Of a stretch of 64,000 nt of DNA, positions 45,868 through 58,699 are shown piece by piece. Where the stretch lies: positions 496,001 through 560,000 of the forward strand of contig JAIQDT010000677.1 in the NCBI GenBank assembly GCA_021521415.1, read 5' to 3'. The translations under genes were made by a program, and so were the position numbers. A model generated the notes under the pieces. It did not search any database. It saw nothing but the letters and a program-made list of their open reading frames with translations, and was not told the origin of the DNA. Position 1 is the stretch's first letter. Each line of letters starts with the position of its first letter. The DNA comes from Bidens hawaiensis (lineage: Eukaryota; Streptophyta; Magnoliopsida; Asterales; Asteraceae).

Positions 45868-47371
45868 AGGTCCCGCCTTGCCCCAATACAATATTGACTA
45901 TAATTGTTTTTTAATTCATAATCGAGTTTAATGATTTAGTTATGGTTGTATATATACGTAAAAGAAATTTAGCTAAACTATTTTATCAGAAAGAAGTCAA
46001 CACCTATATCTTTTATTAGAGTTTGCTATACAACTGGTCATGTGCTTTAATCTAACTTATGGATTTGGTGTACAATGTGTATTCTATGTTTCTTCTACGG
46101 CGTTAGTTGTGAATTTTCAGAGGTAGTTATGTCTTTTATTTTGTCGATATTTCTATTAATCTATCGTTTTATCCTGATTGTTGTATTAAAAAAAAGTTTA
46201 CATTAATGTTATGGCATAACACTAGCGGCTTAATTTAAAAACACAACTTTATTAATTTCATTTTAAACCGTGAACGTTATTTTTGGTACAATTACTAATT
46301 AGCCTTCAACTTTCAAAGCCGGTGAATTTAGCTTGAAATTTTTAGGATATTACAATTTTTTTGTTTCAAGAAAGTCATGATATACTTTTCTTATCATGGT
46401 CACATAAAATTCATTTTAACATTGTTTCTACTCATATCACTTACAAAACACTTCTGTCTTTCATGATACTCATATATGTTTCTCTTCTTGTGTTTCATGA
46501 TATATACTTCTCTTGTCGTTAATCATGTCAAAATTACTTTTTACATTGTTTAGGATCATATCATAGACAAACATCGTATCCCTCTTGGTACGAAAATTAT
46601 AGCATACTTCCCTTGCATTGAGTCATGTGAAATCATTGTAAAATTGCTTCTATCCATATGAATGTAAAACATCATTCCACTCTTTGTCATGACACTTATG
46701 GCGTGCTACTTTTACAAATTACAATAAATCATGTGTGAAAATCAACCTGCTAATATAATTTCTTTTATGTAGAACTAGTAATTGTATTTATATTAACCAC
46801 TGACCACTCGTGAACACAAATATATACATAGACATGGATAAATAACTTATGATCGTTATCTAACAAAAATATATATTATTTATTTAATAGGGGTGAGTCT
46901 TATTCACAAGTGATGTATTGTTATTCATTAATGATTATCATCTCTCTTGTACAGCGCACCCGTTCTTGTTTTAAATCGTTAACTCGGCATACCACGTCAG
47001 ATTTTAAACAAACATACAAAAACCTTTATTTTAAACCGTCCTTGTTTCAAATCGTCACTTCATCGATCACCCACTTTTCCCTTTATTTAATCTATATCAA
47101 TATGAGTGAGGTCTACTCTTAACTGTTTGCTCCAATTCTTGCTCACAAACTAATGGTATCACTTCAATGGAGGAAGTGGTTTGTAACTTTTGTTTAATCC
47201 AAGCGTTGCCATATGGGCACCGCTAGAAATGCTCTTAAAGCACCCACAACGCTAAACCTTCACAAACTGTCATATCACCGTCACATCATATTTTAGATTT
47301 TCTAAAAAAAAAACTTCACTTTCTTTCACAATAACAAACATCCACAACCCAGCCTCACATATATTTTAGAT

Positions 47372-47380
<9 letters not shown>
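45868..47380. other. AT-rich spacer, no gene seen
   Basis: In 46370-46720 phrases such as CATGATATA(C)TTC and ATCATGTGAAA recur irregularly. Near 47218-47300 the phrase CTAGAAATGCTCTTAAAGCACCC resembles a MITE end. No gene is supported. Confidence 0.3.

Positions 47381-47430
<50 letters not shown>
47381..47430. repeat. (TA)25 microsatellite
   Basis: Twenty-five uninterrupted TA units, about 150 bp before the gypsy element. Confidence 0.95.
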
Positions 47431-47434
<4 letters not shown>

Positions 47435-48284
47435 TAGGTAATGTGAGAAAGGGCCCCACCTCAAACGTCCGCTCCATAGTTAGCATAGACGAACCTCACA
47501 GTAAAAAATTCGGTTCCACAACACGAAAGCCCGCCTCCCTCCAATGCGTGCTTATCCACCTAAACCCAGACTCATGTGGTGTGTAACATCCTAAATATTC
47601 TAATATTAAATAAAGAAAGTGGTGTTAAGTTGTCGGGTGTTAAATTATTAATTAGTATTAAATAAAGAAAGGGTCATGGACTTGGATTAATTAATGTGGT
47701 TTAAATGGTAACGGGCCTTAGGTCCATGGGCTTTAAGGGATATAAATACCCCTTAAACCATCCTAAAACCCTAAATCCTCATGTCTTTCCATTTTAATCT
47801 TTACACCCTCAAAAACACACACATATCACTATACGTATATACGGCCGAGAGAGTAGAGCAAGGTTCGGGATCAAGTGGACGCTAGTTCGTGTAGATCCTT
47901 ATTACGCAATCTCTATACAAGATCTAGAGATCATAAACAAGTTAAACGAGATCCAGACGAACACAAAAGGTATGTTCTTGACCCTTAAAGTTTACATTTT
48001 TATAAACGTTTAGCCTTGAAACTTTGAACGAGAATAGATCGAGTATAAACGAAACGTAAAGTTGTAAACTTGATGCTAAAACGAACCTAATAAACCCGTA
48101 AACCTGGTTGGAACGTTTTAGCTTAAAAGATCGAACTTTATGATTCGTTCGGGTCAAGTTTGGGCCGCAATCAATCTAGAAAATGGGTGGGGCTAAGGCC
48201 GAACCATAGTAATCGAGTTAGGGGCACGAAATGCGTGTTTTGGATGATAAGATGAACCCGGACAGCAGTAGCTCGAGCTTGCTG

Positions 48285-48520
48285 GGTAAGTTCGCCGTGG
48301 ACTAAGTTCACTGGTGATTACGTTCGCCGCTGACTAAGTTCGCTGGTGATTAAGTTCGCCGCTTATAAGTTCGCCTACCGATAATTTCGCTCGAGTTAAC
48401 TTCGCTATACAAGATCGCCGAATGTTAAGTTTGCTGAATGTTAAGTTCGCTTAACTTAGGTTCGCTTAAGTTAAGTTCGCCTAACATGTATGTTCGCTTA
48501 CATTTAAGGTAACGAATCGG
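48285..48520 (+). repeat. Array of TTCGC motifs in the gypsy LTR
   Basis: TTCGC, usually as AAGTTCGC or AGGTTCGC, occurs about a dozen times at 10-30-bp intervals, with a parallel array at 54720-54935 in the other LTR. The spacing is irregular, so it is a motif cluster rather than a strict tandem repeat. Confidence 0.8.
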
Positions 48521-48654
48521 ATAGCGAATCAGACTTAATTCGATACGAAGAATGAGTTAGCGAATTAGAAAATAAATTAAAATCCTAATGGGAAATGTGT
48601 TAAGACAGTTAATGTAAATAAAATTTTTCCAAGTTGACCTGGCAGCTCGACACC

Positions 48655-48770
48655 AGCTAGGGGCTCTGCCCCTTGGACCCTGGCTCTGCCCCTTGGACCC
48701 TGCTAGGGGCTGCCGCCCCTAGAACCCCACTGCCAGGGGCGCTGCCCCCGGACCCCCGTTCGTTGTGGGT
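48655..48770 (+). repeat. GC-rich AGGGGCTCTGCCCC block in the gypsy LTR
   Basis: Several short palindromes (AGGGGCTCTGCCCCT, AGGGGCTGCCGCCCCT, GGGGCGCTGCCCCC) follow one another, each able to form a hairpin. One unit, GGCTCTGCCCCTTGGACCCT, is duplicated in the 5' LTR only. Confidence 0.8.
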
Positions 48771-49395
48771 TATATAAAGATAGAAATACGATGCGAGTAG
48801 TAATAGTTAATTGATACATGTAATTGTTATACAGTTAGTCGTGCACAGCTCAAGAAGGGAATAACTATTAACGGTGAACGTAACCGCATTCAGGTGAGTT
48901 TCTAGCCCAATTTCCTTGTTATGTTTTCAGGGCTGTGTGCATACTCGATGTGACAGTTAATACACTTAACTTAAATGGTAAGTGTATGCCATGTATGATA
49001 TATGTGTTAGATACGATTTATTGCTTGTCGGTACGTGAACGATCTTCGGATATTGCATGTACCGTTAGGTTATAAATAAAGATATGGATATAGTGTGTGA
49101 TGCAGGGATGATTACTTGACTATACGTGAACGATCTTTGAATATTGCATGTATTGCCAAGAATAGCGGTGATTGTCTCCTTATATGGATATTAAATGATA
49201 ACTTACATATAGAGTTCCTTCTATGGATAATATATAGAGTGTTCCTTAAATGGAAAGCATAGTGTTTCTTTAATGGAAAGCCCAGTGTTCCTTTGATGGA
49301 AAGCATAGTGTTCCTATGATGGAAAGCATAGTGTTCCTTTAATGGAAAGCATAGTGTTCCTTCTATGGAAGTATATAGGATGTTCCTTCTATGAA

Positions 49396-49429
<34 letters not shown>

Positions 49430-49873
49430 TGTCCTTCTATGGAGAATATATATAGTAGGGTAATAGTAATAGTTCTTTTGATAGATATTATGTGACGTCC
49501 TCTTATGGATATTTATACAAGGTTAAGATATGTATGTATGTAAGATATGTGTATGTACTGTCTATCGCCTGATTAACTAGAACTCACTCAGCGTAGCTGA
49601 CTTTTAGTATGCACGCAGGTGTATATGTTTATCGAGAAGGCATGAGGATGACACATGGCATGGATTGAACAGTTGGCATATGAAGATAGAAGAAATGATG
49701 TTTTAACTATGATGTCTTATGTTATGGTTTTAAAGAAAAGATTAAATGTTTTGTAACGAATGATTAATATTTTATATTCCGCGAAAGTTTTAATTAACTC
49801 TGATTTATAAGAACTGTGTTTATGAGTAAATCCGACGCTAAAGTAGGGCTACCGGGAACGGGGCCTTACAAGT

Positions 49874-49885
49874 TGGTATCAGAGC
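49874..49885 (+). other. Primer-binding site, initiator tRNA-Met
   Basis: TGGTATCAGAGC, three bases after the 5' LTR. Confidence 0.9.
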
Positions 49886-50859
49886 AAAGTTCGAGAGATT
49901 TAAGCATCCTATATGCTTAAACTCGGACAGAGAATGGGATTCAAGTAAGAAAAGAAAGAAGTTGCCAGTTCAAGATAGCCATGTATCACTCAAGCAAGCT
50001 TAGTAAAGGTAAAGTGTATGGTTAAGTATGTATGTTGATGTTAGCTTAATTGCTAAATAAAGAATATGAGTATGTAGGGATAGGATTAATTGACTGTTTG
50101 ATTGATTAACTGTTTAAAAGTAGAAAATAGCACAAGTGAAGTCATAAAGGGAAGTATGTAGTACCTGAGGAGTAATGCAAATAGTTAATTACACTTGGCC
50201 ACTGTCATTAACTACTTACCTTAGGAATCATGTGCTAAATAATTCCTAAAGTGATAACGTTTGTGTTTCCTTAGAGATAAGATAAATAACTTACAAAGGG
50301 ACGAGCGCGAAGGGGTCGTACTGGACGCAGTGGTAAGACACATGCCAACCAGACACCTGTTGAAGAATGTGTGACAAGTAATATACGAAAGCAATAGGAC
50401 TTCGACTTTAGGAAGTAAAGAAGAAGGATCACGCCTGGAGCTTGTAATCATATACGCCAAGGGAGTTGCTTAAATGTTTCACACTACAATGCCAACAATG
50501 TTCGCCGAAGCATCAAAGGTAGCCTGGACTGTGAAGTCCAAATGGAAGTAGCATGAAAGAAATAGAGATAAGTCAACTAGAATGGGTCAAGACATGTCGT
50601 ATGTTTGCAATAGTTAACTCTATAAAGGAACTTGCTGGGATCGTGAGTAACGAAGCGAATAACGAGAAAGTAGAGATGATCGAGAAGGACGGGTGAAAGT
50701 CGAGGCATCCTAATTGAAAAGGAATGAAATATGAGACTACATAGTTTAGAAAATATGAAATAAGCCGTTAAGAAGAATGTGGTTGTGTACCTGATACTTT
50801 ATGGAAGAGACCACTAGCAATACTTTCGTTAGAGTATGAGAATGGTTAAGAATTGTAAG

Positions 50860-53800
50860 GTATAACTAGAAGGACGTGAGTTCCTTTTCTACTATTTATG
50901 ATTGACCTTAAGAGAATTCGATGTCGTTTGGAAATGGATTTGACGTCTGAGTTAAAGATCGTATAGCATGTAAGAATAAGTTGATAAGGTGTACGTCATT
51001 GGATGGCGGTACAGTGACAGTTTATGGTGAAAAGGAAAGTTCTGGGCTTAATGTCATTTCGATGATAAAAGCCGAGAGATTGTTAAGGTGAGGGTGCGGT
51101 GCCTACCTGGCGTATGTTGTCAACGCTACGGTCGAGACTAAAGAAATGAAAGATGTTCCTATAGTGCGCGACTACCCAGAAGTATTCTCTGAGGATCTTC
51201 CGGGGTTGCCACCGGAGCGAGAGATAGAATTCCAAATAGATTTAGTACCAGGATCCCAGCCCGTCGCAAAAACACCTTACCGCCTAGCACCATCCGAGAT
51301 GAAAGAACTGATGTCCCAAATGCAAGAACTCCTCGACAAAGGTTTTATTAGACCAAGTGTTTCCCCGTGGGGCGCACCGGTGTTATTCGTGAAGAAGAAG
51401 GATGGAAGTATGAGAATGTGCATAGACTATCGTGAGTTGAATAAGCTTACGGTAAAGAACAGATATCCTTTGCCAAGGATTGATGATCTGTTTGACCAAC
51501 TGCAAGGTTCAAGTTGGTTCTCACGAATAGATCTTAGATCAGGCTACCATCAATTGAAGGTGAAAGAGGCAGACATCGTTTCGGACGCGGTATGGACACT
51601 ACGAGTTCCTCGTAATGTCATTCGGTCTAACAAATGCTCCTGCAGCATTTATGGACATGATGAATAGGGTGTGTCGGCCGATGTTGGATAAGTCAGTTAT
51701 CGTCTTCATCGATGATATATTGATTTATTCAAAGAGCGAGTCCGACCATGCCGAGCATCTGAGAGAAGTATTGGAAACTCTAAAGAAAGAGAAGTTGTAT
51801 GCTAAGTTTTCGAAATGCGTGTTCTGGTTCCGGGAAGTGCAATTTCTAGGTCACGTGATCAATCCTAAAGGGATTACCGTGGACCCAGCTAAGATTGAAG
51901 CGATAACAAATTGGAAGACTCCACAGAATCCGACTAATATACGAAGCTTCCTAGGGTTAGCTGGCTACTATAGGAGATTCATCGAAGGTTTCTCCAAGAT
52001 AGCCGCACCGTTGACCGGTATGACCCGAAAGTCGATAGTATTCAGTTGGGGTAAGTTTTAAGAAGAGGCTTTTCAGGAGTTAAAGAAGAAACTCAAGCAA
52101 GCTCCAATCCTTGCCTTACCCGATGGTGACGAGGATTTGGTTGTTTGTACTGATGCTTTGCATATTGGGTTAGGTTGCGTGTTGATGCAACGAGGAAATG
52201 TGATAGCCTACGCGTCTAGACAGTTGAAAGTCCATGAGAGTACTTATCCGACGCATGATTTAGAGTTAGCAGCAGTAGTGCATGCTCTCAAGATATGGAG
52301 GCATTACCTGTATGGTACTAAGTGTACCATTTACACAGATCATAAGAGCTTAAATTACTTCTTCAAGCAGAAGGAATTGAACATGAGGCAGAGGAGATGG
52401 TTAGAATTGATAAAGGATTACGACTACGACATTAAGTACTATCATGGTAAAGCTAATGTGGTCGCCGACGCGCTAAGTCGTAAGAATGAGGAAGTCATTG
52501 CAACAGTGAAGTCGTACCAATTGATTATGAACACAAGTCTATTTGAAGAAATCATCAAAGTGCAATAAGAGGTGTTGGTAGATGTAGGGCTAGTGAAGAA
52601 AGAGAGGATTTTCGGTCAGCAAGACGAGTTGATAGAAAACACTCATGGGGTTAAGACTAGGTTTGACCGTATGTGGATCCCACGTCATGGAGATCTCAGG
52701 GGTCGAATCTTAGATGAAGCTCATAAGTCAAGGTATTCAATCCACCCAGGAACTACTAAGATGTACCAAGATTTGAAAAGAGATTACTGGTGGCCAGGAA
52801 TGAAAAACGACATGGTGGATTATGTTGGTAAGTTCTTAACTTGTTTACAAGTCAAAGCTGAACATCAGAAGCCTTATGGGAAGATGCAACCTTTGGAGAT
52901 ACCTGAATGGAAATGGGAACGCATCACCATGGATTTCATAACTAAGCTACCTCGTACAGCTAAGCATCATGATACCATTTGGGTGATTGTAGACCGTTTG
53001 ACCAAGAGTGCTCACTTTCTGCCTATACGAGAGGCTATCTCGTCAGAAACGTTAACAAGCTTGTTCATAAAAGAGGTTGTGTCTAAGCATGGTGTACTGT
53101 TATCGATCTTATCTGATATGGATACTCGATTTACTTTGAGGTTTTGGAAGAAGTTCCATGAAGTCATGGGAACGAGATTGAACATCAGTACGGCGTATCA
53201 TCCTCAAACCGATGGATAGTCTGAAAGGACGACCCAGACCCTTGAGGATATGCTACGTGCTTGTGTTTTAGACTTCGGAGGAAGTTGGGACGATCATCTG
53301 CATCTAGCAGAGTTCTCCTGTAACAACAATTACCATTCAAGTATTGGTATGCCACCGTTTGAGATGCTTTACGGTAGACGATGTAGAACCCCGGTATGTT
53401 GGGGAGAGATTGATCAGAAGGAGATGGGAAGTTTAGAAGTGGTTCAAGAAACATCTTCAAAGTTCGATCAGATTAAGGCAAGAATGAAAGCCGCTTAAGA
53501 CAGACAAAAGTCTTATGCTGATAAGCAGCGACGACCGATTGAGTTTAACGTTGGTGACAATGTGATGCTCAAGGTCTCGCCTTGGAAAGAAATTATTCGC
53601 TTCAGAAAGAGAGGAAAGTTGAGTCCGAGGTACATTGGACCGTTTAAGATTATAGATCGTGTGGGTGAAGTGGCTTATAAGCTGGATTTGCCCAAAGAGT
53701 TAGAAGGAATTCACTCAACCTTCCATGTTTCTCATCAAAGAAAATGTCTGGCTGATGACACGTCACAAGTGTCATTAATGGACATTGAGGTTCATGAACA

Positions 53801-53970
53801 ACAGAACTACATTGAACACCCGGTAGAGATCGTTGATCGCAAAGATAAGCAGCTTCGTCATAAGGCCATACCTTTGGTAAAAGTGATATGGAAACATCGC
53901 AAGGGATCAGATGCTACTTGAGAAGCTGAGGATGAGATGCGCAAGTTTTACCCTAATCTGTTTAAGTAGA
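50860..53970 (+). pseudogene. Gypsy pol with chromodomain-like C-terminus, broken
   Basis: A decayed protease is visible near 50870-51140 ([28 protein letters not shown]). RT has [56 protein letters not shown] and [10 protein letters not shown] with both catalytic Asp. RNase H has [20 protein letters not shown] and ADALSRK. Integrase has HPGTTKMY, WWPGMKNDM, MDFITKLPR, STAYHPQTDG and YGRRCRTPVCWGE; the first zinc Cys of CLTC reads Phe. The end has LSPRYIGPFKI, STFHVSHQRK and a chromodomain-like IPLVKVIWKHRKGSDAT stretch whose Trp codon is TGA. Further nonsense codons: near 51087, 52059, 52566, 53218 and 53496; frameshift near 51570. A Gly/Arg-rich piece at 50296-50375 may be the start of gag. 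Confidence 0.9.
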
Positions 53971-54013
53971 TAGTTAGGTTTCGGGGACGAAACCTCTTTA
54001 AGGATGGAAGACT

Positions 54014-56203
54014 TGTAACATCCTAAATATTCTAATATTAAATAAAGAAAGTGGTGTTAAGTTGTCGGGTATTAAATTATTAATTAGTATTAAATAAAGA
54101 AAGGGTCATGGACTTGGATTAATTAATGTAGTTTAAAGGGTAACGTGCCTTAGGTCCATGGGCTTTAAGGGATATAAATACCCCTTAAACCATCCTAAAA
54201 CTCTAAATCCTCATTTCTTTCCATCTTAATCTTTACACCCTCAAAAACACACACATATCACTATACGTATATACGGCCGAGAGAGTAGAGCAAGGTTCGG
54301 GATCAAGTGGACGCTAGTTCGTGTAGATCCTTATTACGCAAGCTCTATACAGGATCTAGAGATCATAAACAAGTTAAACGAGATCCAGACGAACACAAAA
54401 GGTATGTTCTTGACCCTTAAAGTTTACATTTTTATAAACGTTTAGCCTTGAAACTTAGAACGAGAATAGATCGAGTATAAACGAAACATAAAGTTGTAAA
54501 CTTGATGCTAAAACGAACCTAATAAACCCGTAAACCTGGTTGGAACGTTTTAGCTTAAAAGATCGAACTTTATGATTCGTTCGGGTCAAGTTTAGGCCGC
54601 AATCAATCTAGGAAATGGGTGGGGCTAAGGCCGAACCATAGTAATCGAGTTAGGGGCACGAAATGCGTGTTTTGGATGATAAGATGAACCCGGACAGCAG
54701 TAGCTCGAGCTTGCTGGGTAAGTTCGCCGTGGACTAAGTTCACTGGTGATTACGTTCGCCGCTGACTAAGTTCGCTGGTGATTAAGTTCGCCGCTTATAA
54801 GTTCGCCTACCGATAATTTCGCTCGAGTTAACTTCGCTATACAAGATCGCCGAATGTTAAGTTTGCTGAATGTTAAGTTCGCTTAACTTAGGTTCGCTTA
54901 AGTTAAGTTCGCCTAACATGTATGTTCGCTTACATTTAAGGTAACGAATCGGATAGCGAATCAGACTTAATTCGTTACGAAGAATGAGTTAGCGAATTAG
55001 AAAATAAATTAAAATCCTAATGGGAAATGTGTTAAGACAGTTAATGTAAATAAAATTTTCCCAAGTTGACCTGGCAGCTCGACACCAGCCAGGGGCTCTG
55101 CCCCTTGGACCCTGCTAGGGGATGCCGCCCTTAGAACCCCGTTGTCAGGGGCGCTGCCCCCGGACCCCATTTTGTTGTGGGTTATATAAAGATAGAAATA
55201 CGATGCGAGTAGTAATAGTTAATTGATACGTGTAATTATTATACAGTTAGTCGTGCACAGCTCAAGAAGGGAATAACTATTAACGGTGAACATAACCGCA
55301 TTCAGGTGAGTTTCTAGCCCCATTTCCTTGTTATGTTTTCGGGGCTGTGTGCATACTCGATGTGACAGTTAATACACTTAACTTAAATGGTAAGTGTATG
55401 CCATGTATGATATATGTGTTAGATACGATTGATTTCTTGTCTGTACGTGAACGATCTTCGGATATTGCATGTACCGTTAGGTTATAAATAAAGATATGGA
55501 TATTGTGTGTAATGCAGGGATGATTACTTGACTATACGTGAACGATCTTTGGATATTGCATGTATTGCCAAGAATAGCGGTGATTGTCTCCTTATATGGA
55601 TATTAAATGATAACTTACATATAGAGTTCCTTCTATGGATAATATATAGAGTGTTCCTTAAATGGAAAGCATAGTGTTCCTATGATGGAAAGCATAGTGT
55701 TCCTTCTATGGAAGTATATAGGATGTTCCTTCTATAAAGAATATATATATATATATATATAGTGTCCTTCTATGGAGAATATATATAGTAGGGTAATAGT
55801 AATAGTTCTTTTGATAGATATTATGTGACGTCCTCTTATGGATATTTATACAAGGTTAAGATATGTATGTATATAAGATATGTGTATGTACTGTCTATCG
55901 CCTGATTAACTAGAACTCACTCAGCGTAGTTGACTTTTAGTATGCACGCAGGTGTATATGTTTATCGAGAAGGCATGAGGATGACACATGGCATGGATTG
56001 AACGGTTGGCATATGAAGATAGAAGAAACGATGTTTTAACTATGATGTCTTATGTTATGGTTTTAAAGAAAAGATTAAATGTTTTGTAACGAATGATTAA
56101 TATTTTATATTCCGCGAAAGTTTTAATTAACTCTGATTTATAAGAACTATGTTTATGAGTAAATCCGACGCTAAAGTAGGGCTACCGGGAACGGGGCCTT
56201 ACA
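54014..56203 (+). repeat. 3' LTR of the gypsy element
   Basis: A 2190-bp copy of 47582-49870 with about three fewer units of the TGGAAAGCATAGTGTTCC array, a shorter TA run and one fewer GC-rich unit. Substitutions are sparse by eye. Confidence 0.93.
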
Positions 56204-56559
56204 TGGTGGTGGAGCACGTTGTGCGTGCTCATATGGTGTGTGTGTGTGTGTATTGAACGACCCTAAAGAACTTTCATTGAAAACTAGCAAGAAGCTAGAC
56301 ATACCAAGACAACCACCAAAGAAAGAAAAAATAAACACCACCGAGATAGAAAACAAACCAAAGCGCACCCAACCCACCCACACACCCGTTACAATTGAAG
56401 TTACACCACTCCTCCCACATAAGCCCGCCTTTTCTCCCCCTATTTTTAATACAAAAAAAACCAAATACCTTTATGTCTTCCACTAAAGTTGCAAGATGAA
56501 CCGGAGTTTTGGAGTGAACTAATGTATTCCTTTTCTTCCATCAGCACCAAGTTGCAATC

Positions 56560-56880
56560 AAACAAATAGCTTGAAACACCTTTGCTTTCTCCTTTGAAAA
56601 CGTTGAGAACTTATGCAAGTCTAAGACATCTCAGAAACTAAAAAGTACAAAATTCGGTAATTTGCACCATTGAGCTATCACACTCCACATTGTGTGGACT
56701 AAACCACACGAAACACGTGTTCAATCGACTCTTCCATCTGACCACAGAACGGACAAGTCGACCTCATCGAGATGTTTCTTTTTGTCAACGCCTCAAACGT
56801 AAGTAAACGGTCTTGAAACACACGCTAAGCCACAAAACCAACCTTTTTCGAAACAAGGCGGTTCCAGCTAGTATGGTATA
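56560..56880 (-). pseudogene. LINE reverse-transcriptase zinc-binding domain fragment
   Basis: On the minus strand the sequence reads WNRLVSKKVGFV, RLLTFEALTKRNI, RSTCPFCGQMEESIEHVF, the zf-RVT domain of plant L1-type LINEs. It contains nonsense codons after KKVGFVA and after EHVFRVV. No other part of the LINE is visible. It differs from the fragment at 30298, so it is an independent insertion. Confidence 0.75.
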
Positions 56881-57309
56881 TTAACTACTAAAATCATCAA
56901 TAGTTAAATTATTATCATTTGTACTAAAAGAAATAAAGTTTTTTTTTATCATTATTTATTTGTTAATAGATATACAATATTTTCCGGTATATGTTATTTG
57001 AGAACGACATAGTGATATATAAATTATATTCGGATTTTCATATTTACGAGTTGTATATGTTTATATTTTTGATATTTTCAATTTTCAAATTTTCATATTA
57101 TCACGATAACATGACGATGAGAAGAAGCATGTGTTGAGATTTTGGATTGTTCATCAATTAATGCTCATGACGTTTCATCTTCATACCACACTCATCTAAG
57201 ATTCTGTTTTCATATACAAGTGCTGATGACATGTTTATTTACTTTAAACAGCAGCTTTCATAACCACAAAGGCTAAAACATAAATATCGATTTTTAGAAC
57301 GACGACTTT

Positions 57310-57667
57310 CTTTTATTTAGGTTACCGCACTCTCGAAATTTGGAGAGCCCCGATACCCCACTCTGGCCAAACTATGTTGTCTTAACCCGGTCCACGCTAA
57401 CTTCAGAGTTTTGCTTGGGCGTTCCCCCGGAAAACCATACCGCCGAGTGCCACTTGACAATCGTTGTGCCACCGCAAGAGCAGAACTCTGGCGTAACACA
57501 CGGTGGGACAAAAACCCGGGTGGGCTCAGGGTTCGAACTAACAACCTTTGCACAAGGTCTAGCTCAAATCCTCCATTATCAATATCTACCAAAAAGTCAC
57601 ACGAATGAGATTCAAACTTGAGTCTCTACGGGAGAACCCAAACCTCCTACCACTAGACCACTTGTGG
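57310..57667 (-). mobile_element. tRNA-derived SINE, about 355 bp
   Basis: Read on the minus strand it starts GTGGTCTAGTGGTAGGAGG, a pol III box A of tRNA type, followed 35 bases later by AGTTTGAATCTC, a box B. A second box-B-like GTTCGAACCC follows inside. The body is much richer in G+C than the flanks and the 3' end is A-rich (AATAAAAGAAAG). There is no coding capacity; it would depend on LINE machinery. TAGAAC occurs on both sides but I do not regard the target duplication as settled. Confidence 0.75.
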
Positions 57668-58232
57668 GATACATAGAACATGTTAATTCAGGTTCTATTT
57701 TTATTTTAATTTTTTATTTTGACAAATACTTTAAATAATCAATATACTTCTATTTTTCCTTGTAAAGTTTCTTAACAATTTTCCTCATAAAAAGCAACAT
57801 ATTTTTGTTTCTATAAATAAAAAGCTTCTTTAACATGCTATATTTAAAAGAAAAAAAAATCTCTTAACAAGATTATATAAATTACAATATAAGAGCAAAC
57901 ATCAATTACTTTTAACCTTTTAACTTTAAATCTATGCAAATCATTATATGGGTTATATTATTCTACAAAGGGTAACAAAAATAAGAAATGTGAGAAGACA
58001 TAAATAATTGACATGTGTTAAGTGGGGACAGAAAGAAAAAAGGTATAGAGATAATTGTACACATTTTCTCTCTCCACATACAAGACACATGTTAATAACC
58101 CAATCATTTTAAAACGTTTATAACTTTTTCGTATGATATTTTTTTTTTTAAAAATCCATCATAATAACAAGCGTTTTTTATCTATAATATGAGTATGATT
58201 TTTGTTATATAAAATTTAAAACAAAAATCACG

Positions 58233-58625
58233 TCATTGTGTCTTTTCGCACACCATTGTGTCTTTTCGCTTATCATTGTGTCTTTTTTCGTCATTGTGTC
58301 TTTTCGCTTATCATTGTGTCTTTTTTCGTTATTGTGTTTTTCGCACACCATTGTGTCTTTTCGCACTTCATTGTGTCTTTTTTCGTCATTGTGTCTTTTC
58401 GCACACCATTGTGTCTTTTCGCTTATCATTGTGTTTTTTTTTGTCATTGTGTATTTTCGCACACCATTGTGTCTTATCAATTATCATTGTGTCTTTTCGC
58501 ACACCATTGTGTCTTTTCGATTATCATTGTGTCTTTTTTCGTCATTGTGTCTTTTCGCTTATCATTGTGTCTTTTATCGTCATTGTGTTTTTTCGTCATT
58601 GTGTCTTTCAACTCATCATTATGTT
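58233..58625 (+). repeat. CATTGTGTCTTTTCGC minisatellite
   Basis: About nineteen units of 18-21 bp, CATTGTGTCTTTTCGC followed by TTAT, ACAC or nothing, alternating in no fixed order. Because 21 bp is a multiple of three, several frames stay open, but the predicted peptides are pure repeat and are not genes. Confidence 0.95.
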
Positions 58626-58699
58626 TTTTAAAATACTAATAACACCGTTGTGTAATAATAATATATAAAAATAATGATAAAATAACAACAAATTATCTA

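Larger units (their letters stand above)
47582..49870 (+). repeat. 5' LTR of the gypsy element
   Basis: A 2289-bp LTR. It holds a TTCGC-motif array (48285-48520), a GC-rich hairpin block (48655-48770) and a tandem TGGAAAGCATAGTGTTCCT array (about 49220-49440). It is about 100 bp longer than the 3' LTR, mainly through extra array units and a longer TA run. Confidence 0.93.
47582..56203 (+). mobile_element. Ty3/gypsy retrotransposon, Tekay/Del-like chromovirus (8.6 kb)
   Basis: LTRs 47582-49870 and 54014-56203 start TGTAACATCC and end GGCCTTACA. The 5-bp duplication TGGTG lies at 47577-47581 and 56204-56208. The domain order protease, RT, RNase H, integrase and chromodomain-like C-terminus indicates a chromovirus; the long LTRs fit the Tekay/Del lineage. 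Between the primer site and protease I cannot read a gag gene. Confidence 0.93.

Noticed and set aside
56171..56486. Overlapping frames on both strands after the gypsy element
   Set aside because: They run through a TG microsatellite and low-complexity A/C-rich DNA, with no conserved motif.
57317..57621. Open frames of 65-93 codons
   Set aside because: They lie within the SINE body, which is non-coding and is open only because it is relatively GC-rich.
57600..57667. A tRNA gene
   Set aside because: Box A and box B are present, but the sequence continues for 300 bases as a SINE and does not fold as a complete tRNA.
58233..58625. CRISPR-like look of short regularly repeated units
   Set aside because: Units are contiguous with no unique spacers, there are no cas genes, and the DNA is a plant nuclear sequence.
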